This document shows, in pieces, positions 1-9,823 of a stretch of 64,000 bases of DNA (positions are counted from its first letter, which is position 1; every line of letters starts with the position of its first letter). Location of the stretch: the NCBI RefSeq assembly GCF_018342065.1, contig NZ_JAFDOE010000009.1, positions 250 to 64,249 on the forward strand, in the 5' to 3' direction. The position numbers were made by a program, and so were the translations under genes. The stretch is from Citrobacter sp. FP75 (lineage in GTDB: Bacteria > Pseudomonadota > Gammaproteobacteria > Enterobacterales > Enterobacteriaceae). Under the pieces are notes generated by a model, which had not been told where the DNA came from, ran no database searches, and worked only from the letters and a program-made list of their open reading frames with translations.

Positions 1-205
1 GGCGTCGAGATTTCCAACCTCACATCGAGAAGAGGTACGTAAATCGGCCTCGAATCCCCTATATAGAAGGAATCAACGCACACCCGTTTTCTACTCTATA
101 TATAAGCAGAGCAAACAGCGGTAGCTCCATAATCGCCCTACCACCTTTGAATTACGCATTTCATCAGGCGATAATACCCGTACAATCAGTGATTCCAGGA
201 CCGTG
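1..205. other. Upstream region of dcuS, no gene assigned
   Basis: About 200 bases before dcuS. One forward frame is open from base 3 to a TGA at 203-208, but it has no start codon in view and its translation resembles nothing I know. A fairly A+T-rich TATA-containing stretch near 95-110 could be part of the dcuS promoter. The window edge cuts the context, so the preceding gene cannot be named. Confidence 0.4.
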
Positions 206-1837
206 ATGAGAAACGCTCTACAACGTACTGCTATACGCAAACGCCCGATGAAACTCGGCACTACCGTGATCCTCATGGTCAGTGCCGTACTCTTCTCCGT
301 GCTGCTGGTCGTTCATCTGATTTACTTCTCACAAATTAGCAATATGACGCGCGACGCATTAGCGGACAAAGCCCTGGCAGTGGCGCGAACGCTGGCTAAC
401 TCCCCGGAGATCCGTCTGGGCTTGCAGAAAGCCCCCAAGGAAAGTGGCATTCAGGCAATTGCTCAGGCGGTGAATCAAAGCAACGACTTTTTGTTCATCG
501 TCGTCACGAATATGCAAAGTATCCGTTATTCTCATCCCGAAGCGCAGCGAATCGGCCAGCCGTTTAAAGGTGACGATATTTTGCTGGCGCTGCAAGGGAA
601 AGAGAACGTAGCCATTAATCGTGGCTTTCTGGCTAAAGCACTGCGCGTGTTTACCCCCATCTACGACGAGAATCACCGCCAAATTGGCGTCGTGGCGATC
701 GGTCTTGAGCTAAGCAGAGTTGCTGAGCAGATCAATAACAGTCGCGGCAGCATCATCTGGTCCATCTTATTTGGCGTACTCGTGGGGCTACTCGGTACAT
801 GGATATTCGTCAAAGTTCTCAAGCGCATATTGTTTGGCCTCGAGCCCTACGAAATATCCAACCTGTTCGAACAGCGCCAGGCAATGTTGCACTCTATAAA
901 GGAAGGCGTTATTGCCGTCGACGACAGTGGCGAAGTCACGCTGATAAACCAGGCGGCACAGGAACTGCTTGACTACCACAAATCACAAGACGACGAGCAA
1001 CTCTCCACGCTCAGTCATGCGTGGTCGCAGGTGGTCGATTTGTCTGAGGTATTACGTGATGGAACGCCACGGCGCGATGAAGAGATCACCGTAAAAGACA
1101 GGCTGCTGCTGATCAATACCGTACCGGTACTCAGCAACGGAAAAATCATCGGTGCCATTTCCACGTTTAGAGACAAGACTGAAGTCCGTAAACTGATGCA
1201 ACGACTGGATGGCATGGTCAACTATGCTGACGCACTTCGTGAACGATCCCACGAATTCATGAATAAGTTACACGTGATTCTGGGATTATTGCACCTGAAA
1301 AGTTATAAGCAGCTGGAAACTTATATAATTAAAACAGCCAACAACTATCAGGAAGAGATCGGCTCATTACTGGGAAAAATAAAATCCCCGGTTATCGCGG
1401 GATTTTTACTCAGTAAGATTAATCGCACATCCGATTTAGGTCATATCCTTGTCATTAGCAATGAAAGTCAATTGCCGGAAAACAGCAATGAAGACCAAGT
1501 GACCGTACTGATTACCATTCTGGGGAATTTGATTGAAAACGCCCTGGAAGCGTTAGGTCAAGAAGTCGGTGGTGAGATCAGCGTATCCTTACATTATCGA
1601 CACGGCTGGTTGCATTGCGAAGTTAATGACGATGGTCCGGGGATCGCTCCCGATCGCATTGACCACATCTTTGAGAAAGGCGTCTCGTCAAAAGGAAGCG
1701 AACGGGGCGTTGGTTTAGCGCTTGTTAAACAGCAGGTTGAAAGTGTTGGCGGCAATATTTCCGTCGAATCTGAACCTGGGATCTTCACCCAATTTTTTGT
1801 ACAGTTACCGTGGAATGGTGAGAGGGCCAGCAGATGA
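206..1837 (+). CDS. dcuS: C4-dicarboxylate/citrate sensor histidine kinase DcuS
   Basis: Membrane sensor kinase that detects fumarate, malate, succinate and citrate in the periplasm and phosphorylates DcuR. The 543 residues match the E. coli length. TM1 lies at about 20-42, then a periplasmic PAS domain with the ligand residues Arg107, His110, Phe120 and Arg147 all present, TM2 at about 181-205, a cytoplasmic PAS domain, the phospho-accepting His349 (motif ERSHEF) and a HATPase domain. A GTG lies one codon upstream at 203, but the AGGA at 197-200 is spaced correctly only for the ATG at 206. The stop overlaps the dcuR start (ATGA), so the two are co-translated. In the known system DcuS also needs the transporter DcuB as a co-sensor; dcuB lies downstream. 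Confidence 0.97.
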   Translation: MRNALQRTAIRKRPMKLGTTVILMVSAVLFSVLLVVHLIYFSQISNMTRDALADKALAVARTLANSPEIRLGLQKAPKESGIQAIAQAVNQSNDFLFIVVTNMQSIRYSHPEAQRIGQPFKGDDILLALQGKENVAINRGFLAKALRVFTPIYDENHRQIGVVAIGLELSRVAEQINNSRGSIIWSILFGVLVGLLGTWIFVKVLKRILFGLEPYEISNLFEQRQAMLHSIKEGVIAVDDSGEVTLINQAAQELLDYHKSQDDEQLSTLSHAWSQVVDLSEVLRDGTPRRDEEITVKDRLLLINTVPVLSNGKIIGAISTFRDKTEVRKLMQRLDGMVNYADALRERSHEFMNKLHVILGLLHLKSYKQLETYIIKTANNYQEEIGSLLGKIKSPVIAGFLLSKINRTSDLGHILVISNESQLPENSNEDQVTVLITILGNLIENALEALGQEVGGEISVSLHYRHGWLHCEVNDDGPGIAPDRIDHIFEKGVSSKGSERGVGLALVKQQVESVGGNISVESEPGIFTQFFVQLPWNGERASR

Positions 1838-2553
1838 TCAATGTCTTAATTGTCGATGACGACGCAATGGTAGCGGAGCTAAATCGCCGATATGTAGCGC
1901 AACTCTCCGGTTTTCATTGCTGTGGGACAGCCTCTACGCTGGAAAAAGCCAAAGAGATACTCTTTCATGGCGAGCACCATATCGACCTGATTTTACTTGA
2001 TATTTATATGCAGAAAGAAAACGGTCTGGACCTTCTTCCCGTTTTGCACAGCGAAGGCTGTAAGTGTGATGTCATTGTCATCTCTTCCGCCGCCGACGCC
2101 ACCACCATCAAAGACTCACTCCACTACGGAGTGGTTGACTATCTGATAAAACCGTTCCAGGCTTCCCGTTTTGAAGAAGCTCTTACCGGCTGGCTGCACA
2201 AAAAAACGGAGATGGAAAAGCATCAGTACTATGAACAGTCGGAGCTTGATCAACTGATTCACGGCAGTTCCTCCAGCGAACAGGAAACGCGGCGCTTACC
2301 CAAAGGATTGACGCCTCAAACGTTACGTACCCTGTGCCAGTGGATTGATGAGCATCAGGATCAGGAGTTCTCTACCGATGAGTTGGCGAACGAGGTCAAT
2401 ATCTCACGCGTCTCTTGCCGCAAGTACCTCATCTGGTTAGTTAATTGTCACATCTTGTTTACCAGCATCCATTACGGCGTGACTGGCAGACCGGTTTATC
2501 GCTACCGTGTTCAGGCTGAGCATTATTCGCTGCTAAAACAATACTGCCAATAA
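1834..2553 (+). CDS. dcuR: Response regulator DcuR (CitB family)
   Basis: Transcription activator of the DcuS-DcuR system; in E. coli it switches on dcuB, fumB and frdABCD when C4-dicarboxylates are present. It has 239 residues, as in E. coli. The receiver domain occupies about 1-120 with the acidic pocket VDDD at 7-10 and phospho-acceptor Asp56, followed by a linker and a C-terminal helix-turn-helix at about 170-225. The start overlaps the dcuS stop by 4 bases. A 751-base gap separates it from its main target dcuB. Confidence 0.97.
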   Translation: MINVLIVDDDAMVAELNRRYVAQLSGFHCCGTASTLEKAKEILFHGEHHIDLILLDIYMQKENGLDLLPVLHSEGCKCDVIVISSAADATTIKDSLHYGVVDYLIKPFQASRFEEALTGWLHKKTEMEKHQYYEQSELDQLIHGSSSSEQETRRLPKGLTPQTLRTLCQWIDEHQDQEFSTDELANEVNISRVSCRKYLIWLVNCHILFTSIHYGVTGRPVYRYRVQAEHYSLLKQYCQ

Positions 2554-2648
2554 AAAGCATTACGGGGATTATTCGTTATATAAAAGTAACAATTATTAAA
2601 ATAATGAAAAATCCCTTTATTGCTGTCTGATTCAGTAAAATACTAAAT

Positions 2649-2662
2649 TTGCGTTAGATCAA
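2649..2662 (+). promoter_or_regulatory. Candidate FNR binding site
   Basis: TTGCGTTAGATCAA matches the FNR consensus TTGAT-N4-ATCAA at 8 of 10 positions, with a perfect right half. Anaerobic FNR control of dcuB is known in E. coli. This copy lies about 640 bases before the dcuB start, so if it is the functional site the leader is very long. Confidence 0.4.
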
Positions 2663-2842
2663 ATATAATTGTATCCAACATGTTAATGCTCTATTTTATT
2701 ATTGACAAACATCACACTGTTTTTAATTTCAAAATCACTAACAAAAGTTAATTAAGTATTATCTAACTCGCAGAATGTGTATTTTTACTCCTAAAGGATT
2801 AGTCTGAAATTAACCAGACATAAAAAATCTATATCGGTAGCA

Positions 2843-3157
2843 ATGGAGAACATGCTACGTACTATGGACACCGTACATTTTTGTGAGCAAATAAACGTAT
2901 CCGTTCGCCAACCTCATAGCACCATGAACTGGCGTGAACGTGATCACATAAATAATGCACTCACCCATTCTGACGGTGATTCACGTAATAGTAGAAAACG
3001 TAAAGCTGACGACAAGTATCCGGATAACCGGAACAACATGCCTACATTACAACGTCAGCCAATGCTCTTCACAACAAGCTCTGCTTCCCATCGCCTGAGG
3101 ATTCTCTCCTCTGAACAAAGCCACAGAAAAAAGCTAAATATTTCCAATAACGTTTAA
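2843..3157 (+). CDS. Hypothetical small ORF in the dcuB leader (104 aa)
   Basis: Open frame of 104 codons between dcuR and dcuB, with a second in-frame ATG at 2852 preceded closely by GGAG (2845-2848). The predicted product is polar and basic, rich in Asn, Ser, Arg and His, with no signal peptide, membrane segment or motif I recognise. It uses rare Arg codons (AGA, AGG) unlike neighbouring genes. I cannot tell a real small gene from a chance ORF inside a long leader. No other long frame exists here on either strand. Confidence 0.25.
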   Translation: MENMLRTMDTVHFCEQINVSVRQPHSTMNWRERDHINNALTHSDGDSRNSRKRKADDKYPDNRNNMPTLQRQPMLFTTSSASHRLRILSSEQSHRKKLNISNNV

Positions 3158-3304
3158 AAATTTTCTAGCCAGGCATTTGAACATTAATCACAAATACGGG
3201 CATACCGAATATTGACCGCTTTCTGATGCTTATTCCAGCATAAAAGAATGTGGCACAGATCCATTTATCAAAAATTGACTGGGTTTTTCGCGAGGGTAAA
3301 TAAA

Positions 3305-4645
3305 ATGTTATTTAGTATACAACTTCTCATAATATTAATATGTTTGTTTTATGGTGCCAGAAAAGGCGGTATCGCGCTGGGTTTGTTAGGCGGTATCGGT
3401 CTGGTCATTCTGGTTTTTGTTTTCCATCTCCAGCCGGGTAAACCGCCTGTAGACGTTATGCTGGTCATTATTGCCGTGGTGGCAGCCTCTGCAACCTTGC
3501 AGGCCTCCGGTGGTCTTGATGTTATGCTGCAAATTGCTGAAAAGCTGCTGCGTCGTAACCCAAAATACGTTTCCATCGTGGCACCATTTGTCACCTGCAC
3601 CCTGACCATTCTTTGCGGTACAGGCCATGTGGTGTACACCATTCTGCCTATCATCTATGACGTTGCGATTAAGAACAATATCCGCCCGGAACGTCCGATG
3701 GCAGCAAGTTCTATCGGCGCGCAGATGGGGATCATTGCCAGCCCAGTCTCCGTGGCCGTGGTATCACTGGTCGCGATGCTGGGCAACGTGACGTTTGAAG
3801 GCAAACACCTCGAATTCCTCGACCTGCTTGCTATCACCATCCCTTCTACCCTACTGGGTATTCTGGCGATCGGTATCTTCAGTTGGTTCCGTGGTAAAGA
3901 TCTGGACAAAGACGAAGATTTTCAGAAATTTATTTCCGTTCCTGAAAACCACCAATATGTCTATGGCGACACCGCCACGCTGTTAGACAAGAAACTGCCT
4001 AAGAGCAACTGGCTGGCAATGTGGATCTTCCTGGCCGCTATCGCTGTTGTTGCCGTGCTCGGCGCAGTATCTGAGCTGCGTCCTTCATTTGGCGGCAAAC
4101 CGCTATCAATGGTTCTGGTTATCCAGATGTTCATGCTGCTGACCGGCGCACTGATTATCATCCTGACCAAAACCAACCCCGCATCTATCTCTAAAAACGA
4201 AGTCTTCCGTTCGGGTATGATCGCGATTGTAGCGGTGTACGGTATTGCCTGGATGGCGGAAACCATGTTCGGCGCGCATATGTCTGAAATTCAGGGCGTA
4301 CTGGGCGAAATGGTGAAAGAATATCCGTGGGCCTATGCGGTTGTCCTGCTGTTGGTCTCCAAGTTTGTAAACTCCCAGGCTGCGGCGCTGGCGGCTATCG
4401 TGCCGGTCGCGCTGGCTATCGGCGTTGATCCAGCGTACATCGTTGCCTCTGCTCCGGCATGCTACGGTTACTACATTCTGCCGACCTACCCGAGCGATCT
4501 GGCTGCGATTCAGTTTGACCGTTCCGGCACCACACGCATTGGTCGCTTCGTCATTAACCACAGCTTCATTCTGCCTGGTTTGATCGGCGTAAGCGTATCC
4601 TGCGTATTTGGCTGGGTGTTCGCTGCAATGTACGGTTTCCTGTAA
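3305..4645 (+). CDS. dcuB: Anaerobic C4-dicarboxylate antiporter DcuB
   Basis: Inner-membrane carrier that exchanges external fumarate, malate or aspartate for internal succinate during fumarate respiration. It has 446 residues, the E. coli length, and is hydrophobic throughout with a dozen or so membrane spans. The start at 3305 (MLFSIQ) is chosen from the conserved N-terminus; the frame stays open 19 codons further upstream, but those residues are not conserved. It is followed after 96 bases by fumB, with a stable hairpin between them. In E. coli DcuB also holds DcuS in its responsive state. Confidence 0.97.
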   Translation: MLFSIQLLIILICLFYGARKGGIALGLLGGIGLVILVFVFHLQPGKPPVDVMLVIIAVVAASATLQASGGLDVMLQIAEKLLRRNPKYVSIVAPFVTCTLTILCGTGHVVYTILPIIYDVAIKNNIRPERPMAASSIGAQMGIIASPVSVAVVSLVAMLGNVTFEGKHLEFLDLLAITIPSTLLGILAIGIFSWFRGKDLDKDEDFQKFISVPENHQYVYGDTATLLDKKLPKSNWLAMWIFLAAIAVVAVLGAVSELRPSFGGKPLSMVLVIQMFMLLTGALIIILTKTNPASISKNEVFRSGMIAIVAVYGIAWMAETMFGAHMSEIQGVLGEMVKEYPWAYAVVLLLVSKFVNSQAAALAAIVPVALAIGVDPAYIVASAPACYGYYILPTYPSDLAAIQFDRSGTTRIGRFVINHSFILPGLIGVSVSCVFGWVFAAMYGFL

Positions 4646-4654
4646 TTACACTTC

Positions 4655-4682
4655 GCGTGCCGTCCACTTTTGTACGGCACGC
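4655..4682 (+). terminator. Inverted repeat between dcuB and fumB (partial terminator or attenuator)
   Basis: Perfect 9-bp arms GCGTGCCGT (4655-4663) and ACGGCACGC (4674-4682) with a 10-base T-rich loop, starting 10 bases after the dcuB stop. No T run follows, so it may stabilise the dcuB message or lower transcription into fumB rather than stop it. Confidence 0.5.
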
Positions 4683-4741
4683 CACTCAAAAAGATGCAGA
4701 ACAATTTACGTTTCTGATAAAAAAGAAAAGGCTGGAAGCAA

Positions 4742-6388
4742 ATGTCAAAAGTTGAATTCACTTACCAGGCGCCTTTCCCGCTGGGGGAAGACAAGACTGA
4801 GTACTATCTGCTGACATCCGATCACGTCAGCGTCGGCGAGTTTGAAGGCGAGACAATCCTGAAGGTAGCACCAGAAGCACTGACGCTCCTGGCCCAGCAA
4901 GCCTTCCACGATGCCTCCTTCATGCTCCGCCCGGAACACCAGCAGCAGGTCGCCTCCATTCTCCACGATCCTGAAGCCAGCGAAAACGATAAGTACGTGG
5001 CGCTGCAATTCCTGAGAAATTCTGAAATCGCCGCCAAAGGCGTACTGCCGACCTGCCAGGATACCGGCACGGCCATTATCATGGGTAAAAAAGGTCAGCG
5101 CGTCTGGACCGGCGGCGACGACGAAGCTGCGCTCTCCAAAGGCGTGTTTAATACCTACATTGAAGACAACCTGCGCTACTCACAAAACGCCGCACTGGAT
5201 ATGTACAAAGAGGTGAATACCGGTACTAACCTGCCCGCGCAAATCGACCTGTATAGCGTTGATGGCGATGAATACAAATTCCTGTGCGTGGCCAAAGGCG
5301 GCGGCTCTGCCAACAAAACTTACCTGTATCAGGAAACCAAAGCGCTGCTGACCCCCGGCAAGCTGAAAAATTATCTGGTTGATAAGATGCGCACGCTGGG
5401 TACTGCGGCCTGCCCGCCTTACCACATCGCGTTTGTCATTGGCGGCACCTCAGCGGAAAGTACCCTCAAAACGGTGAAACTGGCCAGCACGCACTACTAC
5501 GACGCGCTGCCGACCGAAGGTAATGCCCATGGTCAGGCATTCCGCGACATCCAACTGGAACAGGAACTACTGATCGAAGCGCAGAAGCTTGGTCTCGGCG
5601 CCCAGTTTGGCGGCAAATACTTCGCGCACGATATTCGCGTGATCCGTCTGCCTCGCCATGGTGCGTCCTGCCCGGTAGGCATGGGCGTCTCCTGCTCTGC
5701 TGACCGTAACATCAAGGCCAAGATTAACCGTGACGGCGTCTGGATTGAAAAACTGGAGCATAACCCCGCCCAGTACATTCCAGAATCTCTGCGCCAGGCG
5801 GGCGAAGGTGAAGCCGTTAAGGTTGATCTCAACCGTCCGATGAAAGAGATCCTCGCCCAGCTTTCTCAGTATCCGGTGTCTACCCGCCTGTCGCTAAGCG
5901 GCACCATTATTGTTGGTCGCGATATTGCTCACGCGAAGCTGAAAGAGCGCATTGAGTCCGGCGAAGGCCTGCCACAGTACGTAAAAGATCACCCCATCTA
6001 CTACGCGGGTCCGGCCAAAACGCCAGCAGGTTATCCGTCCGGCTCTTTAGGGCCAACCACCGCGGGTCGTATGGATTCCTATGTTGATCTGCTGCAATCC
6101 CACGGCGGCAGCATGATCATGCTGGCGAAAGGGAACCGCAGCCAGCAGGTGACCGACGCCTGCCACAAACACGGCGGGTTCTACTTAGGCAGCATCGGCG
6201 GTCCGGCAGCGGTACTGGCGCAGCAGAGCATTAAGCATCTGGAATGCGTGGAGTACCCGGAATTGGGTATGGAAGCCATCTGGAAAATCGAAGTTGAAGA
6301 TTTCCCGGCTTTCATCCTGGTCGATGACAAAGGCAACGATTTCTTCCAGCAAATTGTCAGCAAGCAATGCGCTAACTGCGCGAAGTAA
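4742..6388 (+). CDS. fumB: Anaerobic class I fumarate hydratase FumB
   Basis: Converts malate to fumarate, supplying the terminal acceptor for fumarate reductase; it also acts on D-tartrate. Class I [4Fe-4S] fumarase of 548 residues, the length of E. coli FumA/FumB. Cluster cysteines are visible at Cys105 (LPTCQDTG), in AACPPYH and in GASCPVG. FumB is preferred over FumA because of its position directly after dcuB, as in E. coli. The start has an AAGGCTGGA-type ribosome site upstream. Expression probably follows DcuR and FNR with dcuB. Confidence 0.96.
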   Translation: MSKVEFTYQAPFPLGEDKTEYYLLTSDHVSVGEFEGETILKVAPEALTLLAQQAFHDASFMLRPEHQQQVASILHDPEASENDKYVALQFLRNSEIAAKGVLPTCQDTGTAIIMGKKGQRVWTGGDDEAALSKGVFNTYIEDNLRYSQNAALDMYKEVNTGTNLPAQIDLYSVDGDEYKFLCVAKGGGSANKTYLYQETKALLTPGKLKNYLVDKMRTLGTAACPPYHIAFVIGGTSAESTLKTVKLASTHYYDALPTEGNAHGQAFRDIQLEQELLIEAQKLGLGAQFGGKYFAHDIRVIRLPRHGASCPVGMGVSCSADRNIKAKINRDGVWIEKLEHNPAQYIPESLRQAGEGEAVKVDLNRPMKEILAQLSQYPVSTRLSLSGTIIVGRDIAHAKLKERIESGEGLPQYVKDHPIYYAGPAKTPAGYPSGSLGPTTAGRMDSYVDLLQSHGGSMIMLAKGNRSQQVTDACHKHGGFYLGSIGGPAAVLAQQSIKHLECVEYPELGMEAIWKIEVEDFPAFILVDDKGNDFFQQIVSKQCANCAK

Positions 6389-6421
6389 CGTATCTGGCCC
6401 GGCACCGGACTGTTCCCAATA

Positions 6422-6466
6422 GTTGGACATCCAACCTTTGAGGACAGCCCGGTGATCCCCCCGGGC
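6422..6466 (+). terminator. Hairpins downstream of fumB
   Basis: Two stem-loops lie in the fumB-yjdF gap: GTTGGA (6422-6427) pairs with TCCAAC (6430-6435), and GCCCGG (6447-6452) pairs with CCGGGC (6461-6466). A pyrimidine-rich stretch follows rather than a pure T run. They are likely to end or stabilise the fumB transcript. Confidence 0.4.
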
Positions 6467-6549
6467 CACTCTTTCCCCCTCAATAACGGGTATTGAATTT
6501 TTAACACGCCCGGTAAATAGTAGCCTTTTCGACTACTCACAAGATCACC

Positions 6550-7182
6550 ATGATCCGTACACTGAATGCTTCGATACTGAACGCTGGCACACTGGTGCTG
6601 GCGCTAATCCTTGCTTATACCGGCTTCTGCGCTACAGAAAAAATCACCTGGCTGATGGAAGTCACACCGGTCATTATTGTCGTGCCGCTGCTTCTTACCA
6701 CGGCCAGGCGCTATCCTTTGACACCGTTGCTCTACACGCTAATTTTCTTGCATGCCATCATTTTGATGGTAGGCGGTATGTATACCTACGCTAAGGTACC
6801 GATTGGCTTTGACGTTCAGGAATGGCTGAATCTGAGCCGCAACCCCTATGACAAACTGGGCCACTTCTTCCAGGGGCTGGTGCCTGCCCTGACGGCCAGA
6901 GAGATTTTAGTGCGCGGTAATATTGTCCGTGGACGTAAGATGCTGGCATTTTTAGTCTGCTGTGTCGCGCTGGCGATCAGCGCTACCTATGAACTGATTG
7001 AGTGGTGGGCGGCGCTGGCGATGGGTCAGGGTGCAGATGATTTCCTTGGCACACAGGGCGACCCGTGGGATACCCAGTCAGATATGTTCTGCGCCCTACT
7101 CGGCGCATTAACCACGGTAATACTGCTGGCGCGAGTTCATTGTCGGCAGCTAAGACATTATGGGTTAATGAAGACAAACTGA
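6550..7182 (+). CDS. yjdF: Inner-membrane protein YjdF (DUF2238)
   Basis: Conserved membrane protein of unknown function, 210 residues (E. coli 209). Several hydrophobic spans are visible, at about 10-28, 36-50, 58-78, 128-148 and 180-196. Between them is a conserved region with NPYDKLGHFFQG (about 97-108), YELIEWW (about 146-152) and GDPWDTQSDM (about 174-183), typical of DUF2238. In K-12 it lies between melB and fumB; here melibiose genes are absent and adiA follows. Transcription could extend from fumB, but hairpins lie between. Confidence 0.9.
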   Translation: MIRTLNASILNAGTLVLALILAYTGFCATEKITWLMEVTPVIIVVPLLLTTARRYPLTPLLYTLIFLHAIILMVGGMYTYAKVPIGFDVQEWLNLSRNPYDKLGHFFQGLVPALTAREILVRGNIVRGRKMLAFLVCCVALAISATYELIEWWAALAMGQGADDFLGTQGDPWDTQSDMFCALLGALTTVILLARVHCRQLRHYGLMKTN

Positions 7183-7192
7183 GCGAACACGA

Positions 7193-7225
7193 GGCCGGAT
7201 GCCGCTCACGCCCATCCGGCCTGCA
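7193..7225. repeat. REP element after yjdF
   Basis: Palindromic unit with 9-bp arms GGCCGGATG (7193-7201) and CATCCGGCC (7213-7221), the standard enterobacterial REP form. It lies 10 bases past the yjdF stop and probably protects the 3' end of that transcript. Confidence 0.85.
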
Positions 7226-7302
7226 GCACATTCCATTCGGCAATATCACTATCAGCCAAAAAAATAATCCCCCTGTCGATAAACAGCAGGCAGAAACGGC
7301 AC

Positions 7303-7322
7303 AATATATTATCTAATATATT
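7303..7322. promoter_or_regulatory. Perfect 20-bp palindrome upstream of adiA
   Basis: AATATATTA, TC, TAATATATT form a perfect palindrome except for the central dinucleotide. It lies about 110 bases before the adiA start in a strongly A+T-rich stretch. It could be a regulator site or part of an H-NS-bound promoter. I know no regulator with this motif. Confidence 0.35.
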
Positions 7323-7433
7323 GATTATAAAAAATAAAAACACAAAATAGTCTGTTTATTGACCGCTTTACTCCCTTACTTATCAGGTAAATACTTGCCC
7401 TCGTCACACATCCTCCACTACAGGAAAAAGATG

Positions 7434-9701
7434 ATGAAAGTATTAATTGTTGAAAGTGAGTTTCTGCATCAGGACACCTGGGTCGGTAGCGCTGTCGAAC
7501 GTCTGGCTGATGCCTTAAGTCAGCAAAATGTTACCGTCATTAAGTCCACCTCATTCGACGATGGTTACGCCATCCTCGCGGCAAATGAAGCCATTGATTG
7601 CCTGATGTTCAGCTATCAAATGGAACAACAAGATGAACACCTGAATGTCAGGCAATTGATCGGTAAGCTCCACGAACGCCAGCAAAACGTACCGGTTTTC
7701 CTGCTGGGCGATCGGGAAAAGGCCACCGCGTCTCTGGATCGCGACCTGCTGGAGCTTGTCGATGAATTCGCCTGGATTCTCGAAGACAGCGCTGACTTTA
7801 TCGCTGGCCGCGCCGTTGCGGCGATGACCCGCTACCGTCAGCAGTTGTTACCGCCGCTGTTCAACGCTCTGATGAAATACAGCAATGTCCATGAGTATTC
7901 CTGGGCCGCTCCTGGTCATCAGGGCGGTGTCGGCTTCACCAAAACACCTGCCGGTCGCCTGTACCATGACTACTACGGTGAAAACCTGTTCCGTACTGAC
8001 ATGGGGATTGAACGCACCAATCTCGGTTCTTTACTCGACCATACTGGCGCTTTTGGCGAGAGCGAAAAAAATGCCGCCCGCGTGTTCGGCGCTGACCGCT
8101 CCTGGTCCGTTGTGGTCGGGACTTCCGGTTCCAACCGTACCATCATGCAGGCCTGCATGACCGACAACGACGTGGTAGTACTGGACCGTAACTGCCATAA
8201 ATCCATTGAACAGGGGCTGATCCTGACCGGTGCGAAACCGGTGTATATGGTGCCAAGCCGTAACCGTTACGGCATTATCGGGCCAATCTACCCGCAAGAA
8301 ATGCAGCCAGAAACGTTGCAGAAAAAAATCAGCGAAAGCCCGCTGACCAAAGGCAAAATCGGACAGAAACCGTCATACAGCGTAGTGACTAATTGTACCT
8401 ACGACGGCGTTTGTTATAACGCAAAAGAAGCGCAGGATCTGTTGGCACAAACCAGCGATCGTATTCACTTCGATGAAGCCTGGTACGGCTATGCACGCTT
8501 CAACCCGATTTATACCGATCACTACGCCATGCGTGGCAAACCAGGCGATCACAACGGTCCTACCGTTTTTGCGACTCACTCAACCCACAAACTGCTGAAT
8601 GCGCTCTCTCAGGCATCTTACATTCACGTCCGTGAAGGCCGTGGTGCGGTGAACTTCTCCCGCTTTAACCAGGCGTATATGATGCACGCCACCACCTCGC
8701 CGCTGTATGCCATCTGCGCATCAAACGACGTGGCAGTATCAATGATGGACGGTAACAGCGGCCTGTCACTCACTCAGGAAGTGATCGACGAAGCGGTTGA
8801 TTTCCGCCAGGCGATGGCTCGCTTGTATAACGAATTTACCGCTGATGGCGAATGGTTCTTCAAACCGTGGAACAAAGAAGTCGTCACCGATCCACAGACC
8901 GGTAAAACCTGGGGCTTTGCCGACGCTCCAGCAAAACTGCTGGCAACCGATCAAAACTGCTGGGTGATGCGTCCGGGTGAATCCTGGCACGGCTTTAAAG
9001 ACCTGCCGGATAACTGGAGCATGCTGGATCCAATTAAAGTCAGCATTCTGGCTCCAGGCATGGGCGACGATGGTGAACTAGAAGACAACGGCGTACCTGC
9101 TGCACTGGTTACTGCCTGGCTGGGACGTCACGGTATTGTCCCCACCCGCACCACCGACTTTCAGATTATGTTCCTGTTCTCAATGGGCGTAACCCGTGGG
9201 AAATGGGGCACACTGATCAACACCCTGTGCTCCTTCAAACATCACTATGACGCGAACACTCCGCTGTCGCAGGTGATGCCAGAACTGGTAGAAGAACATC
9301 CTGACACTTACGCTAACATGGGCATTCACGATCTGGGCGACACCATGTTTGCCTGGTTGAAAGAAAACAACCCTGGGGCACGACTCAACGCGGCTTACTC
9401 CGGTCTGCCTGCCGCTGATATTACACCGCGTGACGCCTATAACGCGATTGTGAGCGACAACGTTGAAATGGTGGCCATTGAAAATCTGGCGGGACGTATT
9501 GCGGCAAACTCAGTGATCCCTTACCCGCCGGGAATTCCAATGCTGCTGTCCGGGGAAAACTTTGGCGATGCCAACAGCCCACAAATCGGGTACCTGCGTT
9601 CGTTGCAATCCTGGGATCATCACTTCCCTGGATTTGAACATGAAACCGAAGGAACGGAAATTATTGACGGCGTGTATCACGTCATGTGCGTGAAAGCATA
9701 A
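7434..9701 (+). CDS. adiA: Biodegradative arginine decarboxylase AdiA
   Basis: PLP enzyme that decarboxylates arginine to agmatine, using up a proton; with the exchanger AdiC it forms arginine-dependent acid resistance. It has 755 residues. A response-regulator-like wing domain (about 1-130) precedes a type I-fold PLP domain with Lys386 in the motif THSTHKLLN, and a C-terminal domain follows. Two ATGs adjoin at 7431 and 7434. The second is chosen because it gives the family Lys386 numbering and an 8-base spacing from AGGA at 7422-7425. The frame is open upstream to 7359, but that part is not conserved. A strong terminator follows, so adiY and adiC need their own promoters. Confidence 0.97.
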   Translation: MKVLIVESEFLHQDTWVGSAVERLADALSQQNVTVIKSTSFDDGYAILAANEAIDCLMFSYQMEQQDEHLNVRQLIGKLHERQQNVPVFLLGDREKATASLDRDLLELVDEFAWILEDSADFIAGRAVAAMTRYRQQLLPPLFNALMKYSNVHEYSWAAPGHQGGVGFTKTPAGRLYHDYYGENLFRTDMGIERTNLGSLLDHTGAFGESEKNAARVFGADRSWSVVVGTSGSNRTIMQACMTDNDVVVLDRNCHKSIEQGLILTGAKPVYMVPSRNRYGIIGPIYPQEMQPETLQKKISESPLTKGKIGQKPSYSVVTNCTYDGVCYNAKEAQDLLAQTSDRIHFDEAWYGYARFNPIYTDHYAMRGKPGDHNGPTVFATHSTHKLLNALSQASYIHVREGRGAVNFSRFNQAYMMHATTSPLYAICASNDVAVSMMDGNSGLSLTQEVIDEAVDFRQAMARLYNEFTADGEWFFKPWNKEVVTDPQTGKTWGFADAPAKLLATDQNCWVMRPGESWHGFKDLPDNWSMLDPIKVSILAPGMGDDGELEDNGVPAALVTAWLGRHGIVPTRTTDFQIMFLFSMGVTRGKWGTLINTLCSFKHHYDANTPLSQVMPELVEEHPDTYANMGIHDLGDTMFAWLKENNPGARLNAAYSGLPAADITPRDAYNAIVSDNVEMVAIENLAGRIAANSVIPYPPGIPMLLSGENFGDANSPQIGYLRSLQSWDHHFPGFEHETEGTEIIDGVYHVMCVKA

Positions 9702-9798
9702 TGTCTCTTTTTAGATAGTCTGCTTTATAAGGTTGATATGTGATGTTTGAGTAATTCCTGAGTATTGCTGCAAAACAATAACACTGTCATACCCTTTT

Positions 9799-9823
9799 GC
9801 GCGGGACCACCCCGCGCTTTTTT
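9799..9823 (+). terminator. Rho-independent terminator of adiA
   Basis: GCGCGGG (9799-9805) and CCCGCGC (9811-9817) enclose a 5-base loop and are followed directly by six T residues. This is the clearest intrinsic terminator in the first half of the window and separates adiA from adiY. Confidence 0.93.

Larger units (their letters stand above)
2554..3304. other. Long A+T-rich gap between dcuR and dcuB
   Basis: 751 bases with no recognised gene. The first 250 bases are strongly A+T-rich and carry a candidate FNR site at 2649-2662. The second half is less A+T-rich and includes an open frame at 2843-3157. It probably contains the anaerobic, DcuR-dependent dcuB promoter and a long untranslated leader. 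No clear terminator follows dcuR. Confidence 0.6.

Noticed and set aside
7359-7433. Longer AdiA start
   Set aside because: The extra residues are not part of AdiA and no ribosome site precedes them.
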